6,689 bases of DNA from JBNRMR01 sp050309705 (GCA_050309705.1 JBNRMR010000023.1:1-6689), one strand, 5' to 3'; shown: positions 1 to 5,328, counted from the first letter of the stretch. Made by a program: numbers and translations. Notes: generated by a model not told the origin, from the letters alone.

Positions 1-2
1 GG

Positions 3-512
3 GATTGGCTTAGGCAGATGGGTTTGGATGGCGAGGTTATCGACAGCATAATGGCGGAAAACGGACGCGATATCAAGGTGGCATTGGAGAGGCAGGAGGA
101 ATTGGCAAAGGCGCAGGGGGCTTCATCCGGGGAATCCACAGCAGAAGATGTCGATGCGCTGAAGGCAGAAATATCGGCTCTGCGAGAACAACATGAAGCT
201 ATTATCGCCGGGATGAAACTGGACTGGGCGCTGGAAAGCGCTCTTTCGTCCTACGGAGCAAAAAACCCGATGATAGTGCGCGCCGCTTTGGACATGTCGC
301 TGATTTCATGCGCGGAGGGAAAAATCCAGGGGCTTAAGGAGCAGATTGAGGAGCTCATAAAAGCGGAGCCGTATCTGTTTGAAACAAAGCCCCGCGAGGG
401 TTTTCAGCCCGTAAAAATCAGCTTTGCTAATCCTCACGGAGAGGCAGCGGAACCCGACGACAGATTTTTTTCCGCGTTTTCACATGCAGCCAGCCTGACC
501 GAGAACGAGTAA
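3..512 (+). CDS. Phage scaffolding protein, GP20-like (5' partial)
   Basis: Capsid scaffolding proteins of this type line the inside of the procapsid during assembly and leave before DNA fills the head. The family likeness (phage minor structural protein GP20) lies in the second half: a helical charged segment, then a stretch around 'YGAKNPMIVRAALD', then 'GLKEQIEELIKAEPYLF', which matches the usual family ending before a loose acidic tail. A Glu/Lys-rich coiled-coil-like region covers roughly residues 20-70 of the visible part. An ATG at 18 exists but has no convincing ribosome binding site, and the frame stays open to base 3, encoding D-W-L-R-Q before it. GP20 proteins commonly begin with a short 'M-x-W-L-k' motif, so I infer that the true start lies just outside the window. 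It sits 33 bases before the major capsid gene, the classic scaffold-capsid order. Family assignment is fairly sure; the start is not. Confidence 0.75.
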   Translation, partial: DWLRQMGLDGEVIDSIMAENGRDIKVALERQEELAKAQGASSGESTAEDVDALKAEISALREQHEAIIAGMKLDWALESALSSYGAKNPMIVRAALDMSLISCAEGKIQGLKEQIEELIKAEPYLFETKPREGFQPVKISFANPHGEAAEPDDRFFSAFSHAASLTENE

Positions 513-534
513 ACAAGGGTAAAACAACTAAAAC

Positions 535-540
535 AGGAGG
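535..540 (+). promoter_or_regulatory. Strong ribosome binding site of the major capsid gene
   Basis: A full AGGAGG lies 5 bases before the ATG at 546. It is the strongest ribosome binding site in the phage segment, as expected for the most abundant virion protein, and it fixes the start codon. Confidence 0.85.
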
Positions 541-545
541 AGAAT

Positions 546-1421
546 ATGGCCAACAACATTCAAAGATCACAGAAATACTTGCAGATGCTGGATGACATTT
601 ACAAGATGTCGTCTAAGACAGAGGTGCTGGACGCAAAGACGCAGCCAGATTTTACCAATGCCAACGCAATAAAAGTGCTGAAGGTGGAGACTACCGGCCT
701 TGGCGATTATGACAGGGATTCGGGCTATCCAAAGGGGGATGTGACGGCGACCTGGGAGAGCATGACCCTTTCACAGAGCCGGGGCAAAGAGATAAGCATT
801 GACCGGATGGATGACGAGGAGACCCTGGGCATGACCTTTGGTACGGTGACGAGCAAGTTCATGCGCGACCATGTTTCCCCCGAGGTGGATGCATACAGAT
901 TCGCCAAATATGCTCAGGCGGCGGGAACCGTGAAATCCGAGGCGCTTACGGCCCAGAACGTGCTGGATGCCATAGACGCGGCGCTTTACGCGGTGAACGC
1001 GAGCGAGGTGCCGGAAGGCGACAGATATTTCTTTATGGATTTCTCACTGCAGGCGCTTTTAGGCAAGGCCATCGACCGCTCATGGATGAATGAGGACGGC
1101 ATAAGCAGGGAGCTTGTAAGCTACAACGGGGTTCCCATCATATGGGTGCCTGCGTCCAGATTTTACACCGAAATCAACATGAACAGCGGACTTGACCAGT
1201 GGGGCTACAGCAAGGCTGAAGAAGGCAAGGCCATCAACTTCCTGCTGGTGCACAAGGATGCCGTGGTACAGGCCACAAAGCTGGCTCTGCCGAAAATTTT
1301 CAGCCCCGATGAAAACCAGGATAAGGATGCCTGGAAGTTCCAGTTTAGGCTTTATCATGATGCATTTGCACAGTCGAATAAGTCGAAGGGAATATACTTG
1401 AGCACGGAGCTGGGCGAATAG
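546..1421 (+). CDS. Phage major capsid protein
   Basis: This is the main shell protein of the phage head, 291 residues. The whole sequence looks like the major capsid proteins of tailed phages of Firmicutes: an N-terminal helix with a 'SSKTEVLDA' segment, 'TTGLGDYDRDSGYPKGDV' followed by a strand rich in 'T-W-E-S-M-T-L', then 'DRMDDEETLGMTFGTVTSKF' and 'VSPEVDAYRFAKYA', and a C-terminal half with 'YNGVPIIWVP' and 'LVHKDAVVQATKL'. These blocks are typical of a HK97-fold capsid that uses a separate scaffold instead of an N-terminal delta domain. That fits the scaffold gene just upstream and the absence of a protease gene in view. Start at ATG 546 is set by AGGAGG at 535-540. An intrinsic terminator-like hairpin lies 27 bases after the stop codon, which would keep capsid mRNA partly separate from the genes downstream. 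The reading frame is complete and intact. Confidence 0.9.
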   Translation: MANNIQRSQKYLQMLDDIYKMSSKTEVLDAKTQPDFTNANAIKVLKVETTGLGDYDRDSGYPKGDVTATWESMTLSQSRGKEISIDRMDDEETLGMTFGTVTSKFMRDHVSPEVDAYRFAKYAQAAGTVKSEALTAQNVLDAIDAALYAVNASEVPEGDRYFFMDFSLQALLGKAIDRSWMNEDGISRELVSYNGVPIIWVPASRFYTEINMNSGLDQWGYSKAEEGKAINFLLVHKDAVVQATKLALPKIFSPDENQDKDAWKFQFRLYHDAFAQSNKSKGIYLSTELGE

Positions 1422-1448
1422 AGAATCAGGCCTTTCAAAAGGGCAAAT

Positions 1449-1516
1449 AAACGGCGCAGGCGCAAACGCAGGCCGCGTAGGCTATTTTGATGTGCGTGAC
1501 TGCGCCGTTTGTTTTT
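1449..1516 (+). terminator. Terminator-like hairpin after the capsid gene, with an internal sub-helix
   Basis: Bases 1449-1459 (AAACGGCGCAG) pair perfectly with 1500-1510 (CTGCGCCGTTT), an 11-bp stem, and a T run follows at 1512-1516. The 40-base apical part is long for a terminator and is itself structured: 1466-1470 can pair with 1493-1497, and 1471-1474 with 1480-1483. A partial terminator after the capsid gene is the simplest reading. The large apical structure leaves room for an RNA element. Confidence 0.65.
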
Positions 1517-1628
1517 AGATGTTTCTGGCGGAGATTAAAGGGAAAAGCAAAAAGCCGGGACACTCATCCGGGCTTCAACAGCCCATAGGACCTTTATAGA
1601 GAGGGATATTTTGGATGTCTCCGCCGTT
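1517..1628 (+). other. Structured non-coding spacer between two terminator-like hairpins
   Basis: No open frame of note is present. Bases 1527-1534 (GGCGGAGA) are perfectly complementary to 1618-1625 (TCTCCGCC), which would close a domain of about 100 bases. Inside it, 1552-1560 and 1567-1575 form a hairpin (AAGCC.GGA / TCC.GGCTT with one mismatch and a 6-base loop). A competing hairpin is possible between 1570-1573 (GGGC) and 1581-1584 (GCCC). The closing helix ends 3 bases before the stem of the next terminator, so the two could stack. I do not recognise a known riboswitch class. It may be a regulatory leader of the connector-lysis genes or a small processed RNA. Confidence 0.4.
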
Positions 1629-1670
1629 GGCGCGTTTCGGCTTTAATGGCCGGACGCGCCTTTTATTTTA
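1629..1670 (+). terminator. Intrinsic terminator just upstream of the connector gene
   Basis: GGCGCGT (1629-1635) pairs with ACGCGCC (1654-1660). The stem continues inside as TCGGC/GCCGG (with one T.G pair) after a bulged T, with a 7-base apical loop, and TTTTATTTTA follows at 1661-1670. This is a well-formed terminator only 21 bases before the ATG at 1692. The downstream genes therefore depend on read-through, anti-termination or an unseen promoter. No convincing sigma-A promoter was found between the two hairpins. Confidence 0.75.
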
Positions 1671-1691
1671 GGACATGCGGGGAGTTGTGTT

Positions 1692-2069
1692 ATGGGGACA
1701 TATCTAAGCTATGAGGAATTTATTACATATGACACGGGGGTGAGTATCCCCCAGGAGGAATACGGGCAGATATCCCGGGCGGCGGACATTGTTATCAACA
1801 GCCTGATGAGCATCGGCAAGAACATGGACGAACCGACTGAGGAAGTTTTGAAAGCCGTGGCACTTCAAACAGCTCATATATATGAGACGGGTGGAGCCAT
1901 GGCCCTCGGTGAGCCCAATATCACCTCGGAGCGCATAGGGAATTACCAGTGGAGCGCCGGCGGAGGGAAAAGCGCTGGTCGTAGCAAAAACATTTCGCTG
2001 CATCCTCTGGTGCTGCCCCTGCTGGTAAGAACCGGAAAGCTGCACAGGGGTGGTCAATATGCGCAGTAA
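1692..2069 (+). CDS. Phage head-tail connector (gp6/gp15-like adaptor)
   Basis: This is a small, mostly helical protein of 125 residues in the position and size of the adaptor that binds below the portal ring and seals the filled head (HK97 gp6, SPP1 gp15 group). The N-terminal half, 'YLSYEEFITYDTG' followed by amphipathic helices and 'VLKAVALQTAHIYETGG', resembles this group. The middle 'SERIGNYQWSAGGG' matches the Gly/Ser-rich segment that often follows the last long helix, and the end 'LHPLVLPLLVRTGKLHRGG' resembles the usual 'a-x-x-L-x-x-x-G-L-x-x-R-G' tail. GGGGAG at 1679-1684 lies 7 bases before ATG 1692 and supports that start. The gene follows a terminator closely and overlaps the next gene by 11 bases, suggesting translational coupling. 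The call rests on sequence likeness plus gene order. Confidence 0.65.
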   Translation: MGTYLSYEEFITYDTGVSIPQEEYGQISRAADIVINSLMSIGKNMDEPTEEVLKAVALQTAHIYETGGAMALGEPNITSERIGNYQWSAGGGKSAGRSKNISLHPLVLPLLVRTGKLHRGGQYAQ

Positions 2070-2496
2070 GCAGCCCAGGAGATCCACACTGAGGCATAGC
2101 ATTACGCTGTGGAACTCTCTTGGCGAGGGGAAGGGATATCAGAAAACCTATATCAGCCATGTGGACATGAGCCTTAAGGAGGAGGAGCGGGAAGGAAAGA
2201 GCGCACAACAGTCAAGAGACTCCCTTACATTGATGGTTTTCAGGGTTTCTGTTGCGCGCAGTGCGGATGGCGATTTCAGACAGTATCTGCCGGAGATAGA
2301 GTTTGGCCTTCTGCCGGACGATGAAAAGAAACGCTTTTTCACATTTGCGCCGCTGAAGGACTATGTGGCTTTGGGCCGGGCCGAGGGCGAGCGGGCTGGA
2401 AGAGAGTATACTGTCATATCGATGACGCCCGTCTTTTCACCCCGCGTTGCAGGAGGCGCGGATACGGTTCACCACTGGGAGGTTAGATGCAGATGA
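2059..2496 (+). CDS. Phage head-completion / minor capsid protein (stopper-like)
   Basis: A 145-residue protein in the slot where SPP1-type phages carry the head-closure (stopper) or minor capsid protein, right after the adaptor. The start 'LRHSITLWNSLGEGKGYQKTYISHVDMS' looks like the opening beta strands of such proteins ('H-x-I-T-L-y-h ... Y-x-r-t'). The remainder has alternating strands with a 'PEIEFGLLPDD' segment and a typical 'YTVISMTPVFSP..G..TVHHWEV' ending, where the gene describes its own coordinate frame. An in-frame GTG at 2050 would extend it by three residues, but AGGGG at 2046-2050 sits 8 bases before ATG 2059, so the ATG is preferred. The reading frame overlaps the connector by 11 bases and its TGA forms an ATGA with the endolysin start. 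It could also be an unassigned minor capsid protein; the exact role is inferred from position. Confidence 0.55.
   Translation: MRSKQPRRSTLRHSITLWNSLGEGKGYQKTYISHVDMSLKEEEREGKSAQQSRDSLTLMVFRVSVARSADGDFRQYLPEIEFGLLPDDEKKRFFTFAPLKDYVALGRAEGERAGREYTVISMTPVFSPRVAGGADTVHHWEVRCR
2477..2482 (+). promoter_or_regulatory. Ribosome binding site of the endolysin gene
   Basis: GGGAGG inside the end of the preceding gene is 4 bases from an ATG at 2487 and 10 bases from an ATG at 2493. The second gives a 4-base ATGA overlap with the upstream stop codon, a common coupled arrangement, so I favour 2493. Both are possible. Confidence 0.55.
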
Positions 2497-3290
2497 GCAA
2501 CCGCACCTTCATTCAAAACCAGAAGATAAGGCCTGAATATGTGGTGGTGCATTCCACCGCCACCGGCACAGACAAGATTGAACGGTTGTTTAGGAGCTGG
2601 AATAGAGAGTCGGCGGCAAAGTCCTGCCACGGGATGGTGGATGATGTTCAGTTCGTACAGACCCTCCCCTACGACGTGCGGGGCTGGCATGTGGGCAGCA
2701 ATGGCAATGGGCTATCCATTGGGTTTGAGATATGCGAGCCGAAAAACATCGCCTATTCAAACGCTTCTCATTCACGCGTGGACATGCAAAGATATGATCC
2801 CAAAGACGCGGGCATCAGGGCCGACTTCCTTAAAAGGTATATTAACGCTGCCTACATGGCGGCCCATATGTGCCAGGATACGGGCATTCCCTCTGAAAAA
2901 GTGTTGAGCCACAAGGAGATGTGCGCCATCGGCAAGGCGACAAACCACGCTGATGTCCAGCACTGGTTTGACATGTTTGGCGATGATTTTACAATGAATG
3001 CTTTCAGAGATGACGTTAAGACACTGCTTTCTACGGGAAGGCTTAACAAATCGATAGACAGCGCAGCCCCCTCCCCCGCCTCGGGCACTCCCTCCTTTTT
3101 ATACAAAGTAAGGGTGCAAAAGGGCGCTTTGCCGCTGAGTGTTCACGGTGGCCCTGGCGCGCAGCACCCGGTGAGGCTTAGGATAACTCAGGTGAGCGCC
3201 TACACAATAGCCGAAGAGAGGGCCGGCTGGGGGCGGCTGAAATCCGGCGCGGGATGGATTGACCTTTCGCTTGTACAGCGTCTGGATTAG
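2493..3290 (+). CDS. Phage endolysin: N-acetylmuramoyl-L-alanine amidase (Amidase_2) with C-terminal SH3-like domain
   Basis: This zinc enzyme cuts the bond between N-acetylmuramic acid and L-alanine in peptidoglycan, releasing phage at lysis. Numbered from ATG 2493 (265 residues; 267 if ATG 2487 is used), residues ~14-165 form the Amidase_2 domain. H20 lies in 'VVVHSTAT', then 'CHGMVDD' around 45-51, 'RGWHVG' at 63-68, 'SIGFEICE' with E79, and 'LSHKEMC' with H140. The block 'NHADVQHWF' at 151-159 supplies D154. H20, H140 and D154 are the likely zinc ligands and E79 a likely catalytic residue, by analogy with AmpD and phage amidases. A Ser/Pro/Ala linker (~181-201) leads to an SH3-like wall-binding domain (~202-265) ending 'GWIDLSLVQ'. 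There is no signal peptide, so a holin is expected, yet none is in view. A terminator follows 32 bases after the stop codon. Function is well supported. Confidence 0.9.
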   Translation: MSNRTFIQNQKIRPEYVVVHSTATGTDKIERLFRSWNRESAAKSCHGMVDDVQFVQTLPYDVRGWHVGSNGNGLSIGFEICEPKNIAYSNASHSRVDMQRYDPKDAGIRADFLKRYINAAYMAAHMCQDTGIPSEKVLSHKEMCAIGKATNHADVQHWFDMFGDDFTMNAFRDDVKTLLSTGRLNKSIDSAAPSPASGTPSFLYKVRVQKGALPLSVHGGPGAQHPVRLRITQVSAYTIAEERAGWGRLKSGAGWIDLSLVQRLD

Positions 3291-3322
3291 CTACAATAAT
3301 CTAATATGCAACCAAAAACAAA

Positions 3323-3352
3323 GAGCGGCTTTTGCCGCTCCTTTTTTATTTT
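3323..3352 (+). terminator. Intrinsic terminator of the phage late segment
   Basis: GAGCGGC (3323-3329) pairs with GCCGCTC (3334-3340) around a TTTT loop. The T-rich tail CTTTTTTATTTT follows. It ends the transcript 32 bases after the endolysin stop codon. Confidence 0.9.
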
Positions 3353-3653
3353 CAAATTTATTGCTGCAGCCCACGGCACAGACTTATTGCTTATTATGCT
3401 TTAATCCTAATATATAATCAGATGATATACTTTATACATAGCAAAAAATGCAATTTAGACACATCAGAAAGATAGCCATTAAAGGGGGAATAAAAAGAGC
3501 TAAACTGAAGATGCCGAATTAAGAGGACAAGAAACGAGCATAAAATGGAATTCGACACAGTTGAGGAGATCAAGTCACGGTATCCAAAAATGAAAGTGCG
3601 CTCATTTTGCTTTAAACAAGAGAAATGGACCTCTTGCAACTCTGCGCTGAAAA
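3353..3653. other. AT-rich intergenic stretch at the probable phage/host junction
   Basis: About 300 bases without a convincing gene, clearly richer in A and T than either side. It contains several -10-like strings (TATAAT at 3413-3418, TATACT at 3426-3431) without matching -35 boxes, and an imperfect inverted repeat at 3411-3429. A frame open from about 3509 encodes 'MEFDTVEEIKSRYPKMKVR' from ATG 3545. It has no good ribosome binding site and runs through the terminator into antisense gap sequence, so it is at best a remnant. Any attachment site would be expected here, but none can be named without the other end of the element. Confidence 0.5.
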
Positions 3654-3693
3654 AATCCCTCTGCATTAATAAAAACGCAGAGGGATTCTTTTT
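3650..3693. terminator. Bidirectional intrinsic terminator (gap on -, plus-strand transcripts on +)
   Basis: A perfect 11-bp stem pairs 3654-3664 (AATCCCTCTGC) with 3677-3687 (GCAGAGGGATT) around a 12-base loop. A run of A lies on the left side (3650-3655) and a T run on the right (3689-3693), so it can work in both directions. On the minus strand it sits about 37 bases after the gap stop codon. Confidence 0.85.
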
Positions 3694-3723
3694 ATTTAGA
3701 CTCAATTTGATGTTTCAAAATGC

Positions 3724-4737
3724 TTATTTCGCGTCAACGCTTGCCATGTAGGAGATCAGGTCCACAACCTTGCAGGAGTAGGCCCACTCGTTGTCATACC
3801 AGGACACAAGCTTCACGAAGGTGTCGGAAAGCATGATGCCTGCTCCGGCGTCGAACACGGATGTGCGCGAATCATGGATGAAGTCTGAGGAAACGACAGC
3901 TTCCTCGGTGTAGCCGATGATGCCGGCATAGCGCTCGGACTCGGAGGCTTCCTTCATCGCCTTCTTGATTTCGTCATAGGTGGTGGGGGTGGCCAGGCGG
4001 CAGGTAAGGTCAACCACGGAAACATTGAGCGTGGGAACGCGGAATGACATGCCTGTCAGCTTGCCGTTCAGCTCGGGGATAACAACGCCAACAGCCTTTG
4101 CAGCGCCGGTGGAGCTGGGGATGATGTTGCCCGCAGCAGCGCGGCCGCCGCGCCAGTCCTTGTTGGAGGGGCCGTCGACCGTCTTCTGGGTGGCGGTGGT
4201 GGCGTGCACGGTGGTCATCAGGCCTTCGAGAATGCCGAACTTTTCATGGATGACATTCGCCAGGGGGGCAAGGCAGTTGGTGGTGCAGGAAGCGTTGGAA
4301 ACGACGTTCATGTCGCTTGTGTACTTGTCATGGTTAACGCCCATTACGAACATGGGGGACTTGTCCTTCGCGGGAGCTGTGATGATGACCTTCTTCGCGC
4401 CGCCCTTGAAGTGCTGGCCAGCCTTCTCAGCGTCTGTGAAAACGCCGGTTGCCTCAGCGATGTACTCTGCGCCACAGGATGCCCAAGGGATATCAGAGGG
4501 GTTCATGCATGCGAAAACAGCGATTCTTTTGCCGTTTACTATGATGGCGTCCTTTTCGACCTCAATGGTGCCATTGAACTTGCCGTGGATGCTGTCATAG
4601 CGAAGCATGTATTCCATGTAATCAACGGGAATGAAGGGGTCGTTGATTCCGCAAACTTCAACATTGGGATTTTCAACAGCAGCTCTGAATACCAGCCTGC
4701 CGATACGTCCGAAACCATTTATGCCAATTTTTGTCAT
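3724..4737 (-). CDS. gap: Glyceraldehyde-3-phosphate dehydrogenase, type I
   Basis: The cytoplasmic glycolytic enzyme that oxidises glyceraldehyde-3-phosphate with NAD and phosphate to 1,3-bisphosphoglycerate. It is complete at 337 residues, the usual length. The NAD-binding Rossmann start 'INGFGRIGR' is at 6-14, with D33 in 'INDPF' favouring NAD over NADP. The active-site segment 'SNASCTTNCLAPL' carries catalytic C151, and H178 in 'TVHATTATQKT' is its partner. 'DWRGGR' at 194-199, 'IIPSSTGAAKA' and the C-terminal 'WYDNEWAYSCKVVDL' are standard. The 'INDPFIPVDYMEYMLRYDSIHGKF' segment and 'MNPSDIPW' resemble the E. coli GapA/eukaryotic branch more than the Bacillus-type branch. The gene stands alone, with its own promoter and terminator, divergent from the MGMT-family gene and convergent with the phage segment. 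ATG 4737 is supported by AGGAGG 9 bases upstream. Confidence 0.98.
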   Translation of the reverse strand: MTKIGINGFGRIGRLVFRAAVENPNVEVCGINDPFIPVDYMEYMLRYDSIHGKFNGTIEVEKDAIIVNGKRIAVFACMNPSDIPWASCGAEYIAEATGVFTDAEKAGQHFKGGAKKVIITAPAKDKSPMFVMGVNHDKYTSDMNVVSNASCTTNCLAPLANVIHEKFGILEGLMTTVHATTATQKTVDGPSNKDWRGGRAAAGNIIPSSTGAAKAVGVVIPELNGKLTGMSFRVPTLNVSVVDLTCRLATPTTYDEIKKAMKEASESERYAGIIGYTEEAVVSSDFIHDSRTSVFDAGAGIMLSDTFVKLVSWYDNEWAYSCKVVDLISYMASVDAK

Positions 4738-4746
4738 TAGTGAAGA

Positions 4747-4752
4747 CCTCCT
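4747..4752 (-). promoter_or_regulatory. Ribosome binding site of gap
   Basis: Read on the minus strand this is AGGAGG, 9 bases before the ATG. It confirms the gap start and fits a highly expressed gene. Confidence 0.9.
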
Positions 4753-4770
4753 AATATTATTTCACGATTT

Positions 4771-4799
4771 ATTATAACCCCGCAGCCGGGAATTATCAA
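4771..4799 (-). promoter_or_regulatory. Sigma-A promoter of gap
   Basis: On the minus strand TTGATA (4799-4794) and TATAAT (4776-4771) are separated by exactly 17 bases. Five of six bases match at -35 and all six at -10. The transcript should start near 4764, leaving a leader of about 27 bases. No CggR-like operator or other dyad was seen over it. Confidence 0.88.
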
Positions 4800-4861
4800 G
4801 TATTACCATGCTGTTTAGCTCTCTTTTTCAAAGATATTCGACAAGATGCAAGCCCTCTTCG

Positions 4862-4890
4862 TTGACGACACGCTCAGGGAATTATATAAT
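4862..4890 (+). promoter_or_regulatory. Sigma-A promoter of the MGMT-family gene, predicting a leaderless mRNA
   Basis: TTGACG (4862-4867) and TATAAT (4885-4890) are 17 bases apart. Counting the last base of TATAAT as -7 puts +1 on base 4897, the A of the start codon. No ribosome binding site is found between promoter and ATG, so a leaderless message is predicted. Confidence 0.8.
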
Positions 4891-4896
4891 TGAGCC

Positions 4897-5235
4897 ATGA
4901 GCAAAGAGCTTTCTTTTTACGAAAAAATATACCGCATCGTGGAACAGATTCCCCCCGGCTTTGTGATGACATACGGCCAGATCGCCATGCTGATAGGGCA
5001 TCCACGAGCAGCGCGGCAGGTGGGAGGCGCAATGCATGCCGCGCCTAGGCAAAGGGGCCTGCCCTGCCACAGAGTGGTCAACCGCAGAGGCGAAATGGCG
5101 CCCGGCCATGTCTTTGGCAGCGAAGACTATCAGCGCTCACTGCTTAAAAGCGAGGGCGTTTTGTTTCTCCCTGACGGCAGTATCGACCTTGACCGCTGCC
5201 TTTTCCACGGAGCGACAGTTGCGCAGGATGCTTGA
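4897..5235 (+). CDS. Short MGMT-family DNA alkyltransferase-like protein with Cys active site
   Basis: A 112-residue protein made of the C-terminal DNA-binding domain of O6-alkylguanine-DNA alkyltransferases, without the N-terminal domain of Ogt/Ada. Visible features are the helix-turn-helix with Y26 in 'TYGQIA' (base-flipping tyrosine position) and R40 in 'PRAARQVGGAM' (the arginine finger). The active-site 'PCHRV' is at 56-60 with C57, and 'LLKSEGV' carries the conserved Glu. The hinge Asn normally in 'NP' seven residues before the active-site Pro-Cys is Ala (A49 in 'HAAP'). The small size and the 'G-x-I-D-L' end resemble alkyltransferase-like (ATL) proteins, which have Trp instead of Cys. 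It may be a genuine one-step methyltransferase or a damage sensor feeding nucleotide excision repair. An in-frame TGA at 4891 leaves ATG 4897 as the only sensible start. Divergent from gap, convergent with the aminopeptidase. Confidence 0.85.
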   Translation: MSKELSFYEKIYRIVEQIPPGFVMTYGQIAMLIGHPRAARQVGGAMHAAPRQRGLPCHRVVNRRGEMAPGHVFGSEDYQRSLLKSEGVLFLPDGSIDLDRCLFHGATVAQDA

Positions 5236-5310
5236 TTCCTTTTTTCTTGACTTCTCTTTTTTCAAAAGCCTTGATAAAAAGTTTTTGCCCCGCTTTTTTT
5301 AAAAAGCGTG
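5236..5310. other. A/T-tract region with nested complementary runs after the MGMT-family gene
   Basis: Runs of T and A alternate here. CGCTTTTT (5291-5298) is complementary to AAAAAGCG (5301-5308), and AAAAGC (5264-5269) to GCTTTT (5292-5297), the latter followed by more T. Transcription of the MGMT-family gene probably ends in this tract, but no GC-rich terminator stem is present. It also has the look of a dispersed intergenic repeat. Confidence 0.35.
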
Positions 5311-5328
5311 CCGCCGGAGGCCACCTCT

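Noticed and set aside
1704..2208. Minus-strand open frames opposite the connector and head-completion genes
   Set aside because: No ribosome binding site or recognisable domain. All late phage genes here run on the plus strand with good starts and overlaps.
3363..3370. GCTGCAGC palindrome after the endolysin terminator
   Set aside because: Too short to stand out, with no repeat partner nearby to suggest an attachment site.
3418..3705. Minus-strand frame of 95 codons in the AT-rich spacer
   Set aside because: It begins inside the terminator hairpin after gap and encodes an unstructured Phe/Leu/Ser-rich string. Chance opening in AT-rich DNA.
3545..3751. 68-codon plus-strand frame (start MEFDTVEEIK)
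   Set aside because: It reads through the terminator hairpin and into antisense gap sequence and lacks a ribosome binding site at a useful distance. Kept only as a possible remnant, not a gene.
3980..4740. Long plus-strand open frames (206 and 178 codons) opposite gap
   Set aside because: They lie fully antisense to a certain GAPDH gene, have no ribosome binding site, and their products do not resemble proteins. They are shadows of the biased codon use of gap.
4811..4819. CTGTTTAGC shared with an arm of the palindrome at 6567-6575
   Set aside because: A 9-base match without a matching second arm or shared position is weak evidence for a common operator.
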